This document shows, piece by piece, positions 25,534 to 33,100 of a DNA stretch of 55,780 nucleotides. Location of the stretch: contig CALELS010000026.1 in NCBI GenBank assembly GCA_937902735.1, positions 1-55,780 on the forward strand, in the 5' to 3' direction. Made by a program: the position numbers and the translations under genes. The number at the start of each line of letters is the position of its first letter. Position 1 is the stretch's first letter. Below the pieces are notes generated by a model. The model searched no databases, was not told the origin of the DNA, and worked only from the letters and a program-made list of their open reading frames with translations. Source of the DNA: an uncultured Caryophanales bacterium. Lineage in GTDB: Bacteria > Bacillota_I > Bacilli_A > RFN20 > CAG-826.

Positions 25534-26560
25534 GTTGCTCCTTTGCCCTTAGTTGGCCGCATGCTGCGTCAATATCATTTCCAAATTCTTTGCGAATTGT
25601 TGAGTTAACACCATGCTTATGAAGATAGGAGAAAAATGCTTTAACGTCTTTGTCACTACTTCTTTCAAATGTATTTTCATCAACTGGGTTATATGGAATT
25701 AGATTGACGTATGCAAGTGTTCCTTTAATTAATTCAGTCAATTCTTTAGCGTTTTCTATTGAGTCATTAACCCCTTTTAGAAGTATGTATTCAAATGTCA
25801 CTCTTCGACCAGCGTGTTGTTCATAATATTTAACAGCTTCCATTAGTTCATGCATTGGATATCCTTTAGATACAGGCATGATTTTATTACGGATTTTATC
25901 ATTTGGTGCATGTAATGAAATAGCTAGATTCGTTTGTAAACCTTCATGAGCATATTTTTTGATTCCAGGAACAAGTCCGCATGTCGAAACAGTGATGTGT
26001 CTTGCGCCTATTTCAAGTCCTTGAGGATGGTTAGCGATTCGGATAAAATCCAAAACATTATCATAGTTATCAAATGGCTCACCCGTGCCCATAACAACAA
26101 TATGACTAACTTTGCTTTCTCTTTCTTTTAAGATTTTGTTCATTACTAGGATTTGACCAACCATTTCATGAACTTCAAGATTTCTTTTCTTCTTAAGAAG
26201 TCCTGAGGCACAGAAAGCACATCCCATATTACATCCAACTTGTGAGGAAACACATATGGCGTTGCCATAATTATATGGCATCAATGCACTTTCAACTTTA
26301 CTTCCATCTTCAAGTTCAAGAAGTAATTTGATTGTGCCATCTTTACTATCTTGTCTTTTATAGACTTTAGGAAGAGAAATATAAAATTGTTGTTTGAGTT
26401 CTTCTCTAAAAGACTTAGAAATATCACTCATCTCATCAAATGATGAAGCTTCTTTTTTATATAGCCAATTGAAAAGTTGCTGAGCTCGATATTTCTTTTG
26501 AGATAAGCTAAGCATTAATTCTTCTAATTTAGAGTATTCAATTGAATAAATGTTAGTCAT
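25517..26560 (-). CDS. rlmN: Dual-specificity 23S rRNA/tRNA C2-adenine methyltransferase RlmN
   Basis: RlmN is a radical-SAM enzyme methylating A2503 of 23S rRNA and A37 of some tRNAs. The 347-aa protein has CNMGCAFCASG (the CxxxCxxC cluster motif, about residue 110), GTGEPFDNYDNV, SLHAPND, and the C-terminal catalytic cysteine in DIDAACGQLR. It overlaps rsmB by 8 bp. All catalytic residues that I can check are intact, unlike its neighbour rsmB. Confidence 0.96.
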   Translation of the reverse strand: MTNIYSIEYSKLEELMLSLSQKKYRAQQLFNWLYKKEASSFDEMSDISKSFREELKQQFYISLPKVYKRQDSKDGTIKLLLELEDGSKVESALMPYNYGNAICVSSQVGCNMGCAFCASGLLKKKRNLEVHEMVGQILVMNKILKERESKVSHIVVMGTGEPFDNYDNVLDFIRIANHPQGLEIGARHITVSTCGLVPGIKKYAHEGLQTNLAISLHAPNDKIRNKIMPVSKGYPMHELMEAVKYYEQHAGRRVTFEYILLKGVNDSIENAKELTELIKGTLAYVNLIPYNPVDENTFERSSDKDVKAFFSYLHKHGVNSTIRKEFGNDIDAACGQLRAKEQHEKTN

Positions 26561-27800
26561 GTTTTCTTTCTAATATAGCGTAGTAAAATGAGCCACTTAG
26601 GCTTTGGAAGGCAAATAATTGATTTTGTTCAACTAGTCTAAAATCACGATGTGAAGTTAGAAAATCATTAATGATTGATAAAGATTCTTTGCGATCAAGT
26701 GTATCAACAATATAAAGGAGTTTTCCTTCATCACTTAATATATTCGCCATACCCTTTAATACTTCTTTTTGATTTCTAATTAAAGCATCAAGTGAATCTT
26801 GTTTAAAATGGTGCAAGTAGTCAGGATATTTAGAAATCTTATCAAACGAAGAAGATGCTGGATAGACAATTACAACATCTTGTTTATTTGAAATATGTGC
26901 TTTTAGATTTTCAAAATCATTAATTTCGAAATAATTTATGTTTTTAGCCTTTTCAAGCCTAATTAAACGAAGAATATCCGGACGTTCATCTTGTAATGGG
27001 ACAGCAACATGGATACCAAATTTTTGTCCACTTCTTGCGTAGATATCTCTAATTAAAGCATCATCATCTCCAGAATATAGTGCAACTTCTTCAACATTAG
27101 ATAAATCCACTTTGTCTAGAATGGACTTTAAAGCAGGTCTAATCGAATAGATTTCGTAGTTTTGATAACTATCTGATTTACGAACATTGATTTTTGATAG
27201 TGAACGATAAAGTCCTTCGATTGGTCCTTTTTCAAAATCTTTATTATTCTTTAAAAATTCTTCTTCGCTAATTTTATTAGTGTTCAAAGCAAAATAATAA
27301 TCATATGGCCTAATAATTCTTTTTAGTGTTTTAAATGTTAAAGACTTACCAAAATGTTTAAACCACATTTTCAAAACATAAGTAGGAACATTGAATCTTA
27401 AAGAAATTAACTCAAGGGATTCACTATCGAATTCACGATTTACTAAATCTAGAGCATTCTCGTTTAAATTTAGAATACTATCGATTTCTTTATCATATTG
27501 ATCTCCAAGTGCTTCTTTGACATTACTAACGATTTCTTCGTCACTATATTTCTTTAAAAAGAAGTGGTTTGCTAAAGCAATAAGGAGAGCATATTTGTAT
27601 TCTTTTAAATCAAATTCTCTACATAAATATTGAAGTAAAAGGTTATGACGAAGTTCACAACCTACTAAAGAGGCAACACTTCCAATAGTTTTCGAATCGA
27701 CTTTTTCTTCACCTAGTTTTTTAATGGCAACCTTAAAATGTTCGCCTTTTTCTAAAATGCTTTGTAGTGTTTTTGATGCAATCTTAAATTCAGCTAGCAT
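26553..27800 (-). CDS. rsmB: RsmB-like protein with lost catalytic motifs (pseudoenzyme)
   Basis: Size (415 aa), layout and position before rlmN identify it as the RsmB (16S rRNA m5C967 methyltransferase) homologue: a NusB-like N-terminal part (about 1-135), an RNA-binding subdomain, and a C-terminal Rossmann region. The chemistry is missing. Canonical PCSG is replaced by PASSS (Ala at about 315), and the second motif TC by VD (Asp at about 366). The SAM loop normally reading like CAAPGGKT reads ALYSGDDDA. Both cysteines are required in known RsmB. The frame is intact and coupled to rlmN, so the protein is probably kept for another role, such as RNA binding. The ATG at 27800 has AGAGGTG upstream. 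Confidence 0.8.
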   Translation of the reverse strand: MLAEFKIASKTLQSILEKGEHFKVAIKKLGEEKVDSKTIGSVASLVGCELRHNLLLQYLCREFDLKEYKYALLIALANHFFLKKYSDEEIVSNVKEALGDQYDKEIDSILNLNENALDLVNREFDSESLELISLRFNVPTYVLKMWFKHFGKSLTFKTLKRIIRPYDYYFALNTNKISEEEFLKNNKDFEKGPIEGLYRSLSKINVRKSDSYQNYEIYSIRPALKSILDKVDLSNVEEVALYSGDDDALIRDIYARSGQKFGIHVAVPLQDERPDILRLIRLEKAKNINYFEINDFENLKAHISNKQDVVIVYPASSSFDKISKYPDYLHHFKQDSLDALIRNQKEVLKGMANILSDEGKLLYIVDTLDRKESLSIINDFLTSHRDFRLVEQNQLFAFQSLSGSFYYAILERKHD

Positions 27801-27811
27801 GGATATCACCT

Positions 27812-28300
27812 CTAGTTTTGTTTATCTTTGATATCTTGCTCTTTTTCTTTGTAGACTTCTTCGAGCTTTTCTTCATAGCCTTCAAAAATATTGCCGTGAT
27901 ATATATTTTGTTCATCTATTTCTTCTTCATCATAATCAACATCAGCAAGATTGGCTTCGGTTAAGAAACGAGGATAATCTTTGTTAACGTATTCAAAACG
28001 ATCGTGATCATGATAATAATGAAATTCGACGACTAAATGAATTGTGAAATCTTTAAGTGTATTGATTAAATATTTTGCAACATTATGTTGAACCGCCTCA
28101 TATTTAGATGGGGCACTAACTTGGATGATTGAATTCCAAGATGGTTGATCCACTCCGTTATGGAAAACAAGTGAATCAGTTGAAACAAATGAAATATTGT
28201 CTTCTTCTGTTTCAAACAAATCAGCTAGATTTTTAGTGTGGTCTTTTGAATAATGAGCGACTGTATATTGATCTAAGCCAATTAAGGTGATGGTAATCAT
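27812..28300 (-). CDS. Conserved-looking protein of unknown function, possibly ribosome-associated
   Basis: The 162-aa protein has an N-terminal alpha/beta part (ITITLIGLDQYTVAHYSKDH, then IIQVSAPSKYEAVQHNVAKYL and IHLVVEFHYYHDHDRF) and a very acidic C-terminal tail of about 50 residues (DVDYDEEEIDEQN, ending EKEQDIKDKQN). The strand-helix-strand order vaguely recalls tautomerase-fold proteins, but I cannot assign it. It is the first gene of the operon, 11 nt before rsmB, in the slot where Bacillus has fmt. AAGGAGGAG precedes its ATG. Confidence 0.65.
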   Translation of the reverse strand: MITITLIGLDQYTVAHYSKDHTKNLADLFETEEDNISFVSTDSLVFHNGVDQPSWNSIIQVSAPSKYEAVQHNVAKYLINTLKDFTIHLVVEFHYYHDHDRFEYVNKDYPRFLTEANLADVDYDEEEIDEQNIYHGNIFEGYEEKLEEVYKEKEQDIKDKQN

Positions 28301-28337
28301 AATTCTCCTCCTTACAAAGAATAGTGATTTTGAGACA

Positions 28338-28366
28338 TATATATTATTTTTTGCTTAAATTAGCAA
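28338..28366 (-). promoter_or_regulatory. Candidate promoter of the rsmB-rlmN-prpC-prkC-rsgA-rpe operon
   Basis: On the minus strand TTGCTA (28366-28361) and TATATA (28343-28338) are 17 bp apart, about 38 nt before the first ATG. The -35 lies in a small inverted repeat TTTGCT/AGCAAA. Confidence 0.4.
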
Positions 28367-28418
28367 AAGTCTCGAATATGTGAATATTGTAGCACTATTT
28401 TTATATTTTTAAATATAA

Positions 28419-28483
28419 GAAAAAGGACAATTTGTGATTAGCTTTTCTTACTATGATGTTTGAAAAGTAAAATCGTCCTTTTC
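28419..28483 (-). terminator. Large two-level hairpin terminator after gmk
   Basis: On the minus strand GAAAAGGAC pairs with GTCCTTTTTC at the base. A nested CTTTTC/GAAAAG hairpin fills the loop, and a T-rich run follows. It begins just after the gmk stop codon. Confidence 0.65.
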
Positions 28484-28487
28484 AAAA

Positions 28488-29084
28488 TTATTTAATAATT
28501 TTAGCGTTCATTTTAGAACGGATAATTTCTCTTACCTCTTCGGCGGCTCTTTCAAGATCATCATTTAAAACGATGAATTCGTAATGGTATTTGAGTTCCA
28601 TTTCTTTCTTTGCTTTTTCGATTCTGTTTTTAATTACTTCATCAGATTCTGTACCGCGATTGCGTATGCGATTTTCAAGTTCTTCAAATGAAGGTGGAAT
28701 GATAAAGATTGAGACAACATCATGTCCTTGGCATTTTTCAAGAACTTGAGTTGTACCATTGACTTCGATTTCAAGCATGACGTTTTTGCCATCATCTCTC
28801 ATACCATCAACTTTATCTTTTGGAGTGCCATAACGATTGCCTACAAATTCAGCCCATTCAAGAAGATTGTCATTATCGATATTTCTTTGGAATTCTTCCT
28901 TAGAAACAAAATAATAGTCTTCTCCATCAACTTCTCCTGGACGAGGATTACGAGTTGTCATTGAGACACTATAAAAGAGATTCAAGGATTTATCTTTCAT
29001 TACTTCCTTGCGGATTGTTCCTTTACCAACTCCGCTTGGACCGGACATGATAATTAATAGTCCACGTTTCTTTTCGTTTTTCAT
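28488..29084 (-). CDS. gmk: Guanylate kinase
   Basis: Gmk converts GMP to GDP. The 198-aa protein has the P-loop SGPSGVGKGT (about 14-23), MTTRNPRPGEVDGEDYYFV for GMP binding, EWAEFVGNRYGTP, and the lid arginines IRNRGTES. There is no Shine-Dalgarno before the ATG at 29084. Instead TTGAAT-17 bp-TAAAAT on the minus strand ends 7 nt before it, so the mRNA is predicted to be leaderless. It is divergent from the rqcH-like gene; gmk and rqcH are neighbours in Bacillus too. Confidence 0.96.
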   Translation of the reverse strand: MKNEKKRGLLIIMSGPSGVGKGTIRKEVMKDKSLNLFYSVSMTTRNPRPGEVDGEDYYFVSKEEFQRNIDNDNLLEWAEFVGNRYGTPKDKVDGMRDDGKNVMLEIEVNGTTQVLEKCQGHDVVSIFIIPPSFEELENRIRNRGTESDEVIKNRIEKAKKEMELKYHYEFIVLNDDLERAAEEVREIIRSKMNAKIIK

Positions 29085-29091
29085 GCTTTTT

Positions 29092-29120
29092 ATTTTATAA
29101 AAATATATTCAAATATTCAA
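29092..29120 (-). promoter_or_regulatory. Promoter of gmk, leaderless geometry
   Basis: On the minus strand TTGAAT (29120-29115), a 17-bp spacer and TAAAAT (29097-29092) end 7 nt before the ATG. Transcription starting 7 nt after the -10 would begin at or next to the A of ATG. Confidence 0.6.
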
Positions 29121-29169
29121 TCACATCACAAAAATTAAGGAAAAAATATATATTTAGATAACTAAAAGT

Positions 29170-29175
29170 TATAAT
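29170..29175 (+). promoter_or_regulatory. -10 box of the rqcH-like gene, leaderless geometry
   Basis: A perfect TATAAT ends 6 nt before the ATG at 29182. No SD lies in the space and none would fit. No convincing -35 was found. Confidence 0.55.
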
Positions 29176-29181
29176 GCTTAT

Positions 29182-30486
29182 ATGCGATTTGAAAGAATTT
29201 CATTAGAAAAACACATTGAGAAACTTGATAAAGAGTTAAAAGGTAATTCTTTTTATGTTCCAATTTTACTTAACTCTAGAACATTATTGTTTCCTAATAA
29301 GGAAAAGAGAAATCATTATCTTGTTATTTCACTAAATAAAGAAACACCTCTTATTTATGAAGCAATTAGCGAGCAGTTCTACACTTCTTTTGAAAATGAA
29401 TATTATTTAGTGATCAAGAAAGAAATTGATGAAATTACTGTTCTCGATATTTTCCTAGATAAAACAGATTATATTGTCTATTTGTTTGTCGAACATGATG
29501 AACTTCACAACAATAAAAGAGAATATGTGAAATTTGAGATGTTCCCTCATAATCCTCACTTATCAATTGTTCAAAATGTTGAAGCACATAATGATAAAAA
29601 GGATGAGGCGCTTAAAACTGAAGTTTTAAATAATGATATTTTAAGCAATCATTTTAAAAATGAACTAATTATTAGAAAGAAGGAAAAATACCACAATTTT
29701 CTTACCTATATTAGTTCAAAAATTAAAGCAGTTAATCGAAAAATAGATGCGATTAATAAAGATGTACTTGAAGCAAATAATAAACTCAAATATCAACAGT
29801 TAGCAGATAATATGTTCACTCTTGGTTTAAATTTAAAAATGCATTACAAAACTATCGATATTTATGGTGAAAATATAGCTCTTGATGAAAGTAAAACATT
29901 AATTGAAAATATTGAACATTTTTATAAATTGGCAAAAAAAGCTAAAACCACTATCGAAAAGAGCAATCAAAACTTATTAAAAGCAAATGAGGAGTTAACT
30001 ATTTATCAAGAAATGAAAGATAGATTTGATAATACATTTGTTGAAAAAGAACTTGATAGATTAGTAAACGAAAGCGGAATGGTTAAAAAGAAAAAAGAAA
30101 CAAAAGAAACTATTTTTAATCGTCCTTATAAAATTAACTTTAACGGTACAATAATCTATTTTGGAAGAAACGCTTCCCAAAATGATTATCTATCTTTTGT
30201 TATGAAAACTAATCGAGATTTTTATTGGCTTCATATTAAAGATAAACCTGGTTCTCATATACTAATTTGTAATGTAAAACCAACAGAAAAAGAATTGATT
30301 TTAGCATCAGAAGTCGCCTTAATTGCCTCAAAAGCTACTTCTGGAGAAATTACATATACTAAGAAAAAGAATGTTAAAAGAGGACATAAATTAGGTGAGG
30401 CAATATTAAAGAATTACTCCACTATTAAGATTAATAATATTAATAAAGATAGTTATAAAATTTTTGAAGAGGCCATAAAGGCTTAA
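29182..30486 (+). CDS. rqcH: Short, divergent NFACT-family protein (RqcH-like)
   Basis: RqcH binds stalled 50S-peptidyl-tRNA complexes and directs alanine tailing. The C-terminal NFACT-R domain is clear (FYWLHIKDKPGSHILI, SEVALIASKATSG and KNVKRGHKLGEAIL, about 340-430), and the middle (about 165-305) is a long coiled coil. The protein is 434 aa against about 570 in Bacillus, because the N-terminal NFACT-N domain is shortened. The Asp-Arg pair used for Ala-tRNA recruitment is not recognisable; the aligned segment reads FLDKTDYIVYL. It may still bind ribosomes, but alanine tailing is doubtful. Position beside gmk supports the assignment. It overlaps trmL by 4 bp tail to tail. Confidence 0.75.
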   Translation: MRFERISLEKHIEKLDKELKGNSFYVPILLNSRTLLFPNKEKRNHYLVISLNKETPLIYEAISEQFYTSFENEYYLVIKKEIDEITVLDIFLDKTDYIVYLFVEHDELHNNKREYVKFEMFPHNPHLSIVQNVEAHNDKKDEALKTEVLNNDILSNHFKNELIIRKKEKYHNFLTYISSKIKAVNRKIDAINKDVLEANNKLKYQQLADNMFTLGLNLKMHYKTIDIYGENIALDESKTLIENIEHFYKLAKKAKTTIEKSNQNLLKANEELTIYQEMKDRFDNTFVEKELDRLVNESGMVKKKKETKETIFNRPYKINFNGTIIYFGRNASQNDYLSFVMKTNRDFYWLHIKDKPGSHILICNVKPTEKELILASEVALIASKATSGEITYTKKKNVKRGHKLGEAILKNYSTIKINNINKDSYKIFEEAIKA

Positions 30487-30983
30487 ATCGTATATTTTTT
30501 AATCATGTCTTTCGTAGCCAAACCTACGAATTTTTTCTGTCTTAATATTTCATATAAAACAATAGCGACACTATTGGATAGATTTAGACTTCTTGCAGTT
30601 GATAGCATTGGAATTCTCAATGTATGATCTTTATGTTTTGTGAGTATATCTTTATCGATTCCAGTCGATTCTCTTCCAAACATAATATAGGTATCATCAA
30701 TTGGATTAGAATAATCTACTTCTGTATAAGTTTTATCACCATATTTTGTAATGTAATAGATTTCTTTATCAGAATGTTTTGCTAAAAACTCATCATAGGA
30801 ATTATATAACATATAATTAGCATTACTTATGTAATCCATTCCTGCTCTTTTTAAAGATTTATCATCAAGAGAAAATGGAATTGGACCAATAATATGAACA
30901 GTGGAATTAGTAGCCATTGCTGTTCTTAAAATATTACCAGTGTTTTGCGGGATTTCTGGATGGAACAAGATAATATGAATCAT
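30483..30983 (-). CDS. trmL: tRNA (cytidine/uridine-34-2'-O)-methyltransferase TrmL
   Basis: TrmL is a small SPOUT enzyme methylating the wobble ribose of certain leucine tRNAs. The 166-aa protein starts IHIILFHPEIPQNTGNILRTA and has the trefoil-knot SAM segments YIMFGRESTGIDKDIL, LRIPMLSTARSLNLSNSVAIVLYE. It overlaps the HAD gene by 4 bp (ATGA) and is the downstream member of that pair. The family's length is met exactly. Confidence 0.93.
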   Translation of the reverse strand: MIHIILFHPEIPQNTGNILRTAMATNSTVHIIGPIPFSLDDKSLKRAGMDYISNANYMLYNSYDEFLAKHSDKEIYYITKYGDKTYTEVDYSNPIDDTYIMFGRESTGIDKDILTKHKDHTLRIPMLSTARSLNLSNSVAIVLYEILRQKKFVGLATKDMIKKYTI

Positions 30984-31609
30984 TTAAATAACTCCATCAA
31001 ATTTGTAATGGCTCTATCTTTGTAATGACCTTGATTTTCTCTATCTAAAAAATAATAATCAATTCCAGCATTAATAGCACTTAAGCAGTCATTCTTAGAA
31101 TCGCCAATATATACGACATCATCTTGATTTGTTAGTCCAAGTTCTTTTAGAGCAACGTTGATTGGAAGTGGATCTGGTTTTGGAACATTTGCCTCGACAT
31201 TTCCAATAATAACCTTTAATAAATCTAAAGAAATATCATAAAAAGATAATATATTTCTAACGTGGTTTGAATTATTGGAAGTTACAATTCCGATTGAGAT
31301 GCTGTTGGTTTTTACATAATTAAAAAACTCTAGTGTCTCCTCAAAAGGTAAAGACATTTCAACTGATTCTTTTGAGTTAAGTGTTTCTTCGATTTTTCCG
31401 ATAAATTTGTCCCAAGCTGCTTTTGTTTGGGGAGCACCTAATTCTTTATATGACACTGAAAGTGGAACACGAGAAAGATATCCTACCATTTTAGGATCAA
31501 TCTGTATTCCAACACTTTTATATGCTTCTTTAAAAACAAATTCTAAAGGTTTTGAAGTATCAAACAAAGTCCCATCAAAATCAAATAGATAATATTTGTA
31601 TTTTTTCAT
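30980..31609 (-). CDS. HAD-family phosphatase (PpaX/Gph-like)
   Basis: The 209-aa protein has all HAD motifs: FDFDGTLFDT (nucleophile and acid Asp), the IGIVTSNNSNH threonine/serine motif, KPDPLPIN (lysine), and YIGDSKNDCLSA. A helical cap lies between about 15 and 85. Substrates of this group include phosphoglycolate, pyrophosphate and sugar phosphates, so the substrate is not predictable. The ATG at 31609 has no SD; TTGAAA-16 bp-TATCAT on the minus strand ends 7 nt upstream. Confidence 0.85.
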   Translation of the reverse strand: MKKYKYYLFDFDGTLFDTSKPLEFVFKEAYKSVGIQIDPKMVGYLSRVPLSVSYKELGAPQTKAAWDKFIGKIEETLNSKESVEMSLPFEETLEFFNYVKTNSISIGIVTSNNSNHVRNILSFYDISLDLLKVIIGNVEANVPKPDPLPINVALKELGLTNQDDVVYIGDSKNDCLSAINAGIDYYFLDRENQGHYKDRAITNLMELFK

Positions 31610-31616
31610 CTTAAAA

Positions 31617-31644
31617 ATGATAGCAAAATCTTATCTTATTTCAA
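31617..31644 (-). promoter_or_regulatory. Promoter of the HAD-trmL pair, leaderless geometry
   Basis: On the minus strand TTGAAA (31644-31639), a 16-bp spacer and TATCAT (31622-31617) end 7 nt before the ATG at 31609. Confidence 0.6.
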
Positions 31645-31653
31645 AGAAAATCT

Positions 31654-31679
31654 AAAAAAGCATCTCATTAATGAGATGC
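31654..31679 (-). terminator. Intrinsic terminator after ppa
   Basis: An 8-bp palindromic stem GCATCTCA/TGAGATGC with a TTAA loop is followed on the minus strand by TTTTTT. It starts 8 nt after the ppa stop codon and lies just upstream of the HAD promoter. Confidence 0.88.
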
Positions 31680-31686
31680 GATTTCG

Positions 31687-32244
31687 TTATTGTTTAACTT
31701 GATAATCTTTATTTTTATCAGGGAATTTTTCAGCGTATGCTTTGATACATTCAGCAATTGTGTCCATTGCTAAATTCTTTCCTCTGATTTTATTAACAAC
31801 TGTATCTTTACCTTCAAGTTGTTTATAAACTTCAAAGAAATGTTTGATTTCTTGAAGCAAGTGATCAGGAAGTTGTTTGATATCAGTAAAACAGTTCATG
31901 ATTGGATCATTAAATGGAATTGCGAGAATCTTAGTATCAACTGCTCCTCCATCAATCATTTCAAGCATTCCAATTGGGTAACACTCCACTAAAGCAAGAG
32001 GAACTATTGATTCTGAACATATAACAAGAACATCAAGTGGGTCACCATCACCAGCATATGTTCTAGGAATAAATCCATAGTTTTGTGGATAGTGAGTTGC
32101 AGTGTATAAAATACGGTCAAGAATAAGACCGCCACTATATTTATCTAATTCGTATTTGTTTTTTGAACCTTTTGAAATTTCAACACAGGCTAAAAAGCTT
32201 TCAGGTTTAATTCTATTTGGGTCAGCACGATGCCATATGTTCAT
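31687..32244 (-). CDS. ppa: Inorganic pyrophosphatase, family I (soluble)
   Basis: Ppa hydrolyses pyrophosphate to phosphate and pulls biosynthetic reactions forward. The 185-aa protein has the family I signature: ELDKYSGGLILDRIL, HYPQNYGFIPRTYAGDGDPLDVLV (metal-binding Asp residues), and GAVDTKILAIPFNDP. GGGAGG precedes its ATG. Firmicutes often use the family II enzyme, so a family I form is noteworthy. If the PFK at 39985 uses pyrophosphate, the two enzymes would compete for it. Confidence 0.95.
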   Translation of the reverse strand: MNIWHRADPNRIKPESFLACVEISKGSKNKYELDKYSGGLILDRILYTATHYPQNYGFIPRTYAGDGDPLDVLVICSESIVPLALVECYPIGMLEMIDGGAVDTKILAIPFNDPIMNCFTDIKQLPDHLLQEIKHFFEVYKQLEGKDTVVNKIRGKNLAMDTIAECIKAYAEKFPDKNKDYQVKQ

Positions 32245-32262
32245 ATTAAATCCTCCCTTTAT

Positions 32263-32294
32263 ATTATACCATCTATATCTTTAAATGATATAAT
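32263..32294. promoter_or_regulatory. Back-to-back extended -10 promoters of ppa and the lipoprotein
   Basis: TGGTATAAT on the minus strand (-10 at 32268-32263, for ppa) and TGATATAAT on the plus strand (-10 at 32289-32294) face outward 20 bp apart and share the AT-rich core. Neither has a good -35. ppa has an SD; the plus-strand gene has none, its ATG lying 8 nt after the -10. Confidence 0.55.
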
Positions 32295-32302
32295 AACCCT
32301 CG

Positions 32303-33100
32303 ATGAGAAAGATTAAACCAGTATTATCCTTATTATATATTAGCGCTATTTTGAGTGGTTGTTCTTCGTTTAGAGGTTCTGTTCCAGTCTATAAAAATGG
32401 TGATTTAATCTATTCTGGTAACAATGAATCTTTTAGATATATTGAAGCTAGTTTTTCAAAAATAGATTCATTAATAACACACGAAGAAAACTTTGTTTTG
32501 TATCTTTCCAAAGAAGGTTGCTCAAGTTGTGTTTCTTTTAAACCAATTATTGAAGGTTATATTAACGATACAAAACAATCCATCTATAAATATGAGATTA
32601 CAAACCAAGATTTCGTAAATGACTTTGTGCCAAAATACAAAGATTATTTCTTTCCACTTGGAGAGATTGTTACTCCTTCAATTTATGTTTGTAATAAAAA
32701 AGACTATCCAGATCAAATATCTCATAACACTTTCCAAACAAAACTACTTTTTACAAATGCCATGAAGGCGAAACTATATGAAACCGAGGTGTATACATTC
32801 ACCGACTTCAATTGTGTAAAAAATTTTATAAACACTGAGGATGAAGGTTTCATATATTTATATGATAGAAATAACACTAATCAATATAATGCATATAAAC
32901 AATTTGCTGAAAGTTTTATTCAAAAAACCAACAAGAAGTCAGCTATTTTCGATATCTCAGCATTAAACGAAGATGAATTAAATGATATCTCGACATATTT
33001 TAATTGCCAAGATTATAACGTATTAAATCTTTATAAAATAAAAGAGCAGAAGATTATTTCTGCTCATATTGTCGACGATTATGTCGAAAAGATTTATTGA
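32303..33100 (+). CDS. Lipoprotein with thioredoxin-like CxxC domain
   Basis: The 265-aa protein has a lipoprotein signal (MRKIKPVLSLLYISAILSGC), so it should sit on the outer membrane face. A thioredoxin-like segment follows: FVLYLSKEGCSSCVSFKPII has a strand and then CSSC at the head of a helix, and IVTPSIYVCNKK supplies a cis-proline-like TPS. This suggests a thiol-disulfide role outside the cell. A second part (about 150-265) may be another thioredoxin-like repeat without cysteines. The predicted start is leaderless. The gene ends 7 bp inside atpC, and its 3' end contains the atp-operon terminator on the other strand. Confidence 0.72.
   Translation: MRKIKPVLSLLYISAILSGCSSFRGSVPVYKNGDLIYSGNNESFRYIEASFSKIDSLITHEENFVLYLSKEGCSSCVSFKPIIEGYINDTKQSIYKYEITNQDFVNDFVPKYKDYFFPLGEIVTPSIYVCNKKDYPDQISHNTFQTKLLFTNAMKAKLYETEVYTFTDFNCVKNFINTEDEGFIYLYDRNNTNQYNAYKQFAESFIQKTNKKSAIFDISALNEDELNDISTYFNCQDYNVLNLYKIKEQKIISAHIVDDYVEKIY
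33034..33065 (-). terminator. Terminator of the atp operon inside the convergent lipoprotein gene
   Basis: On the minus strand GAGCAGAA (33065-33058) pairs perfectly with TTCTGCTC (33051-33044) across a 6-nt loop, then TTTTATTTTAT follows. It is 29 nt past the atpC stop codon and lies wholly within coding sequence of the opposing gene. Confidence 0.8.
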
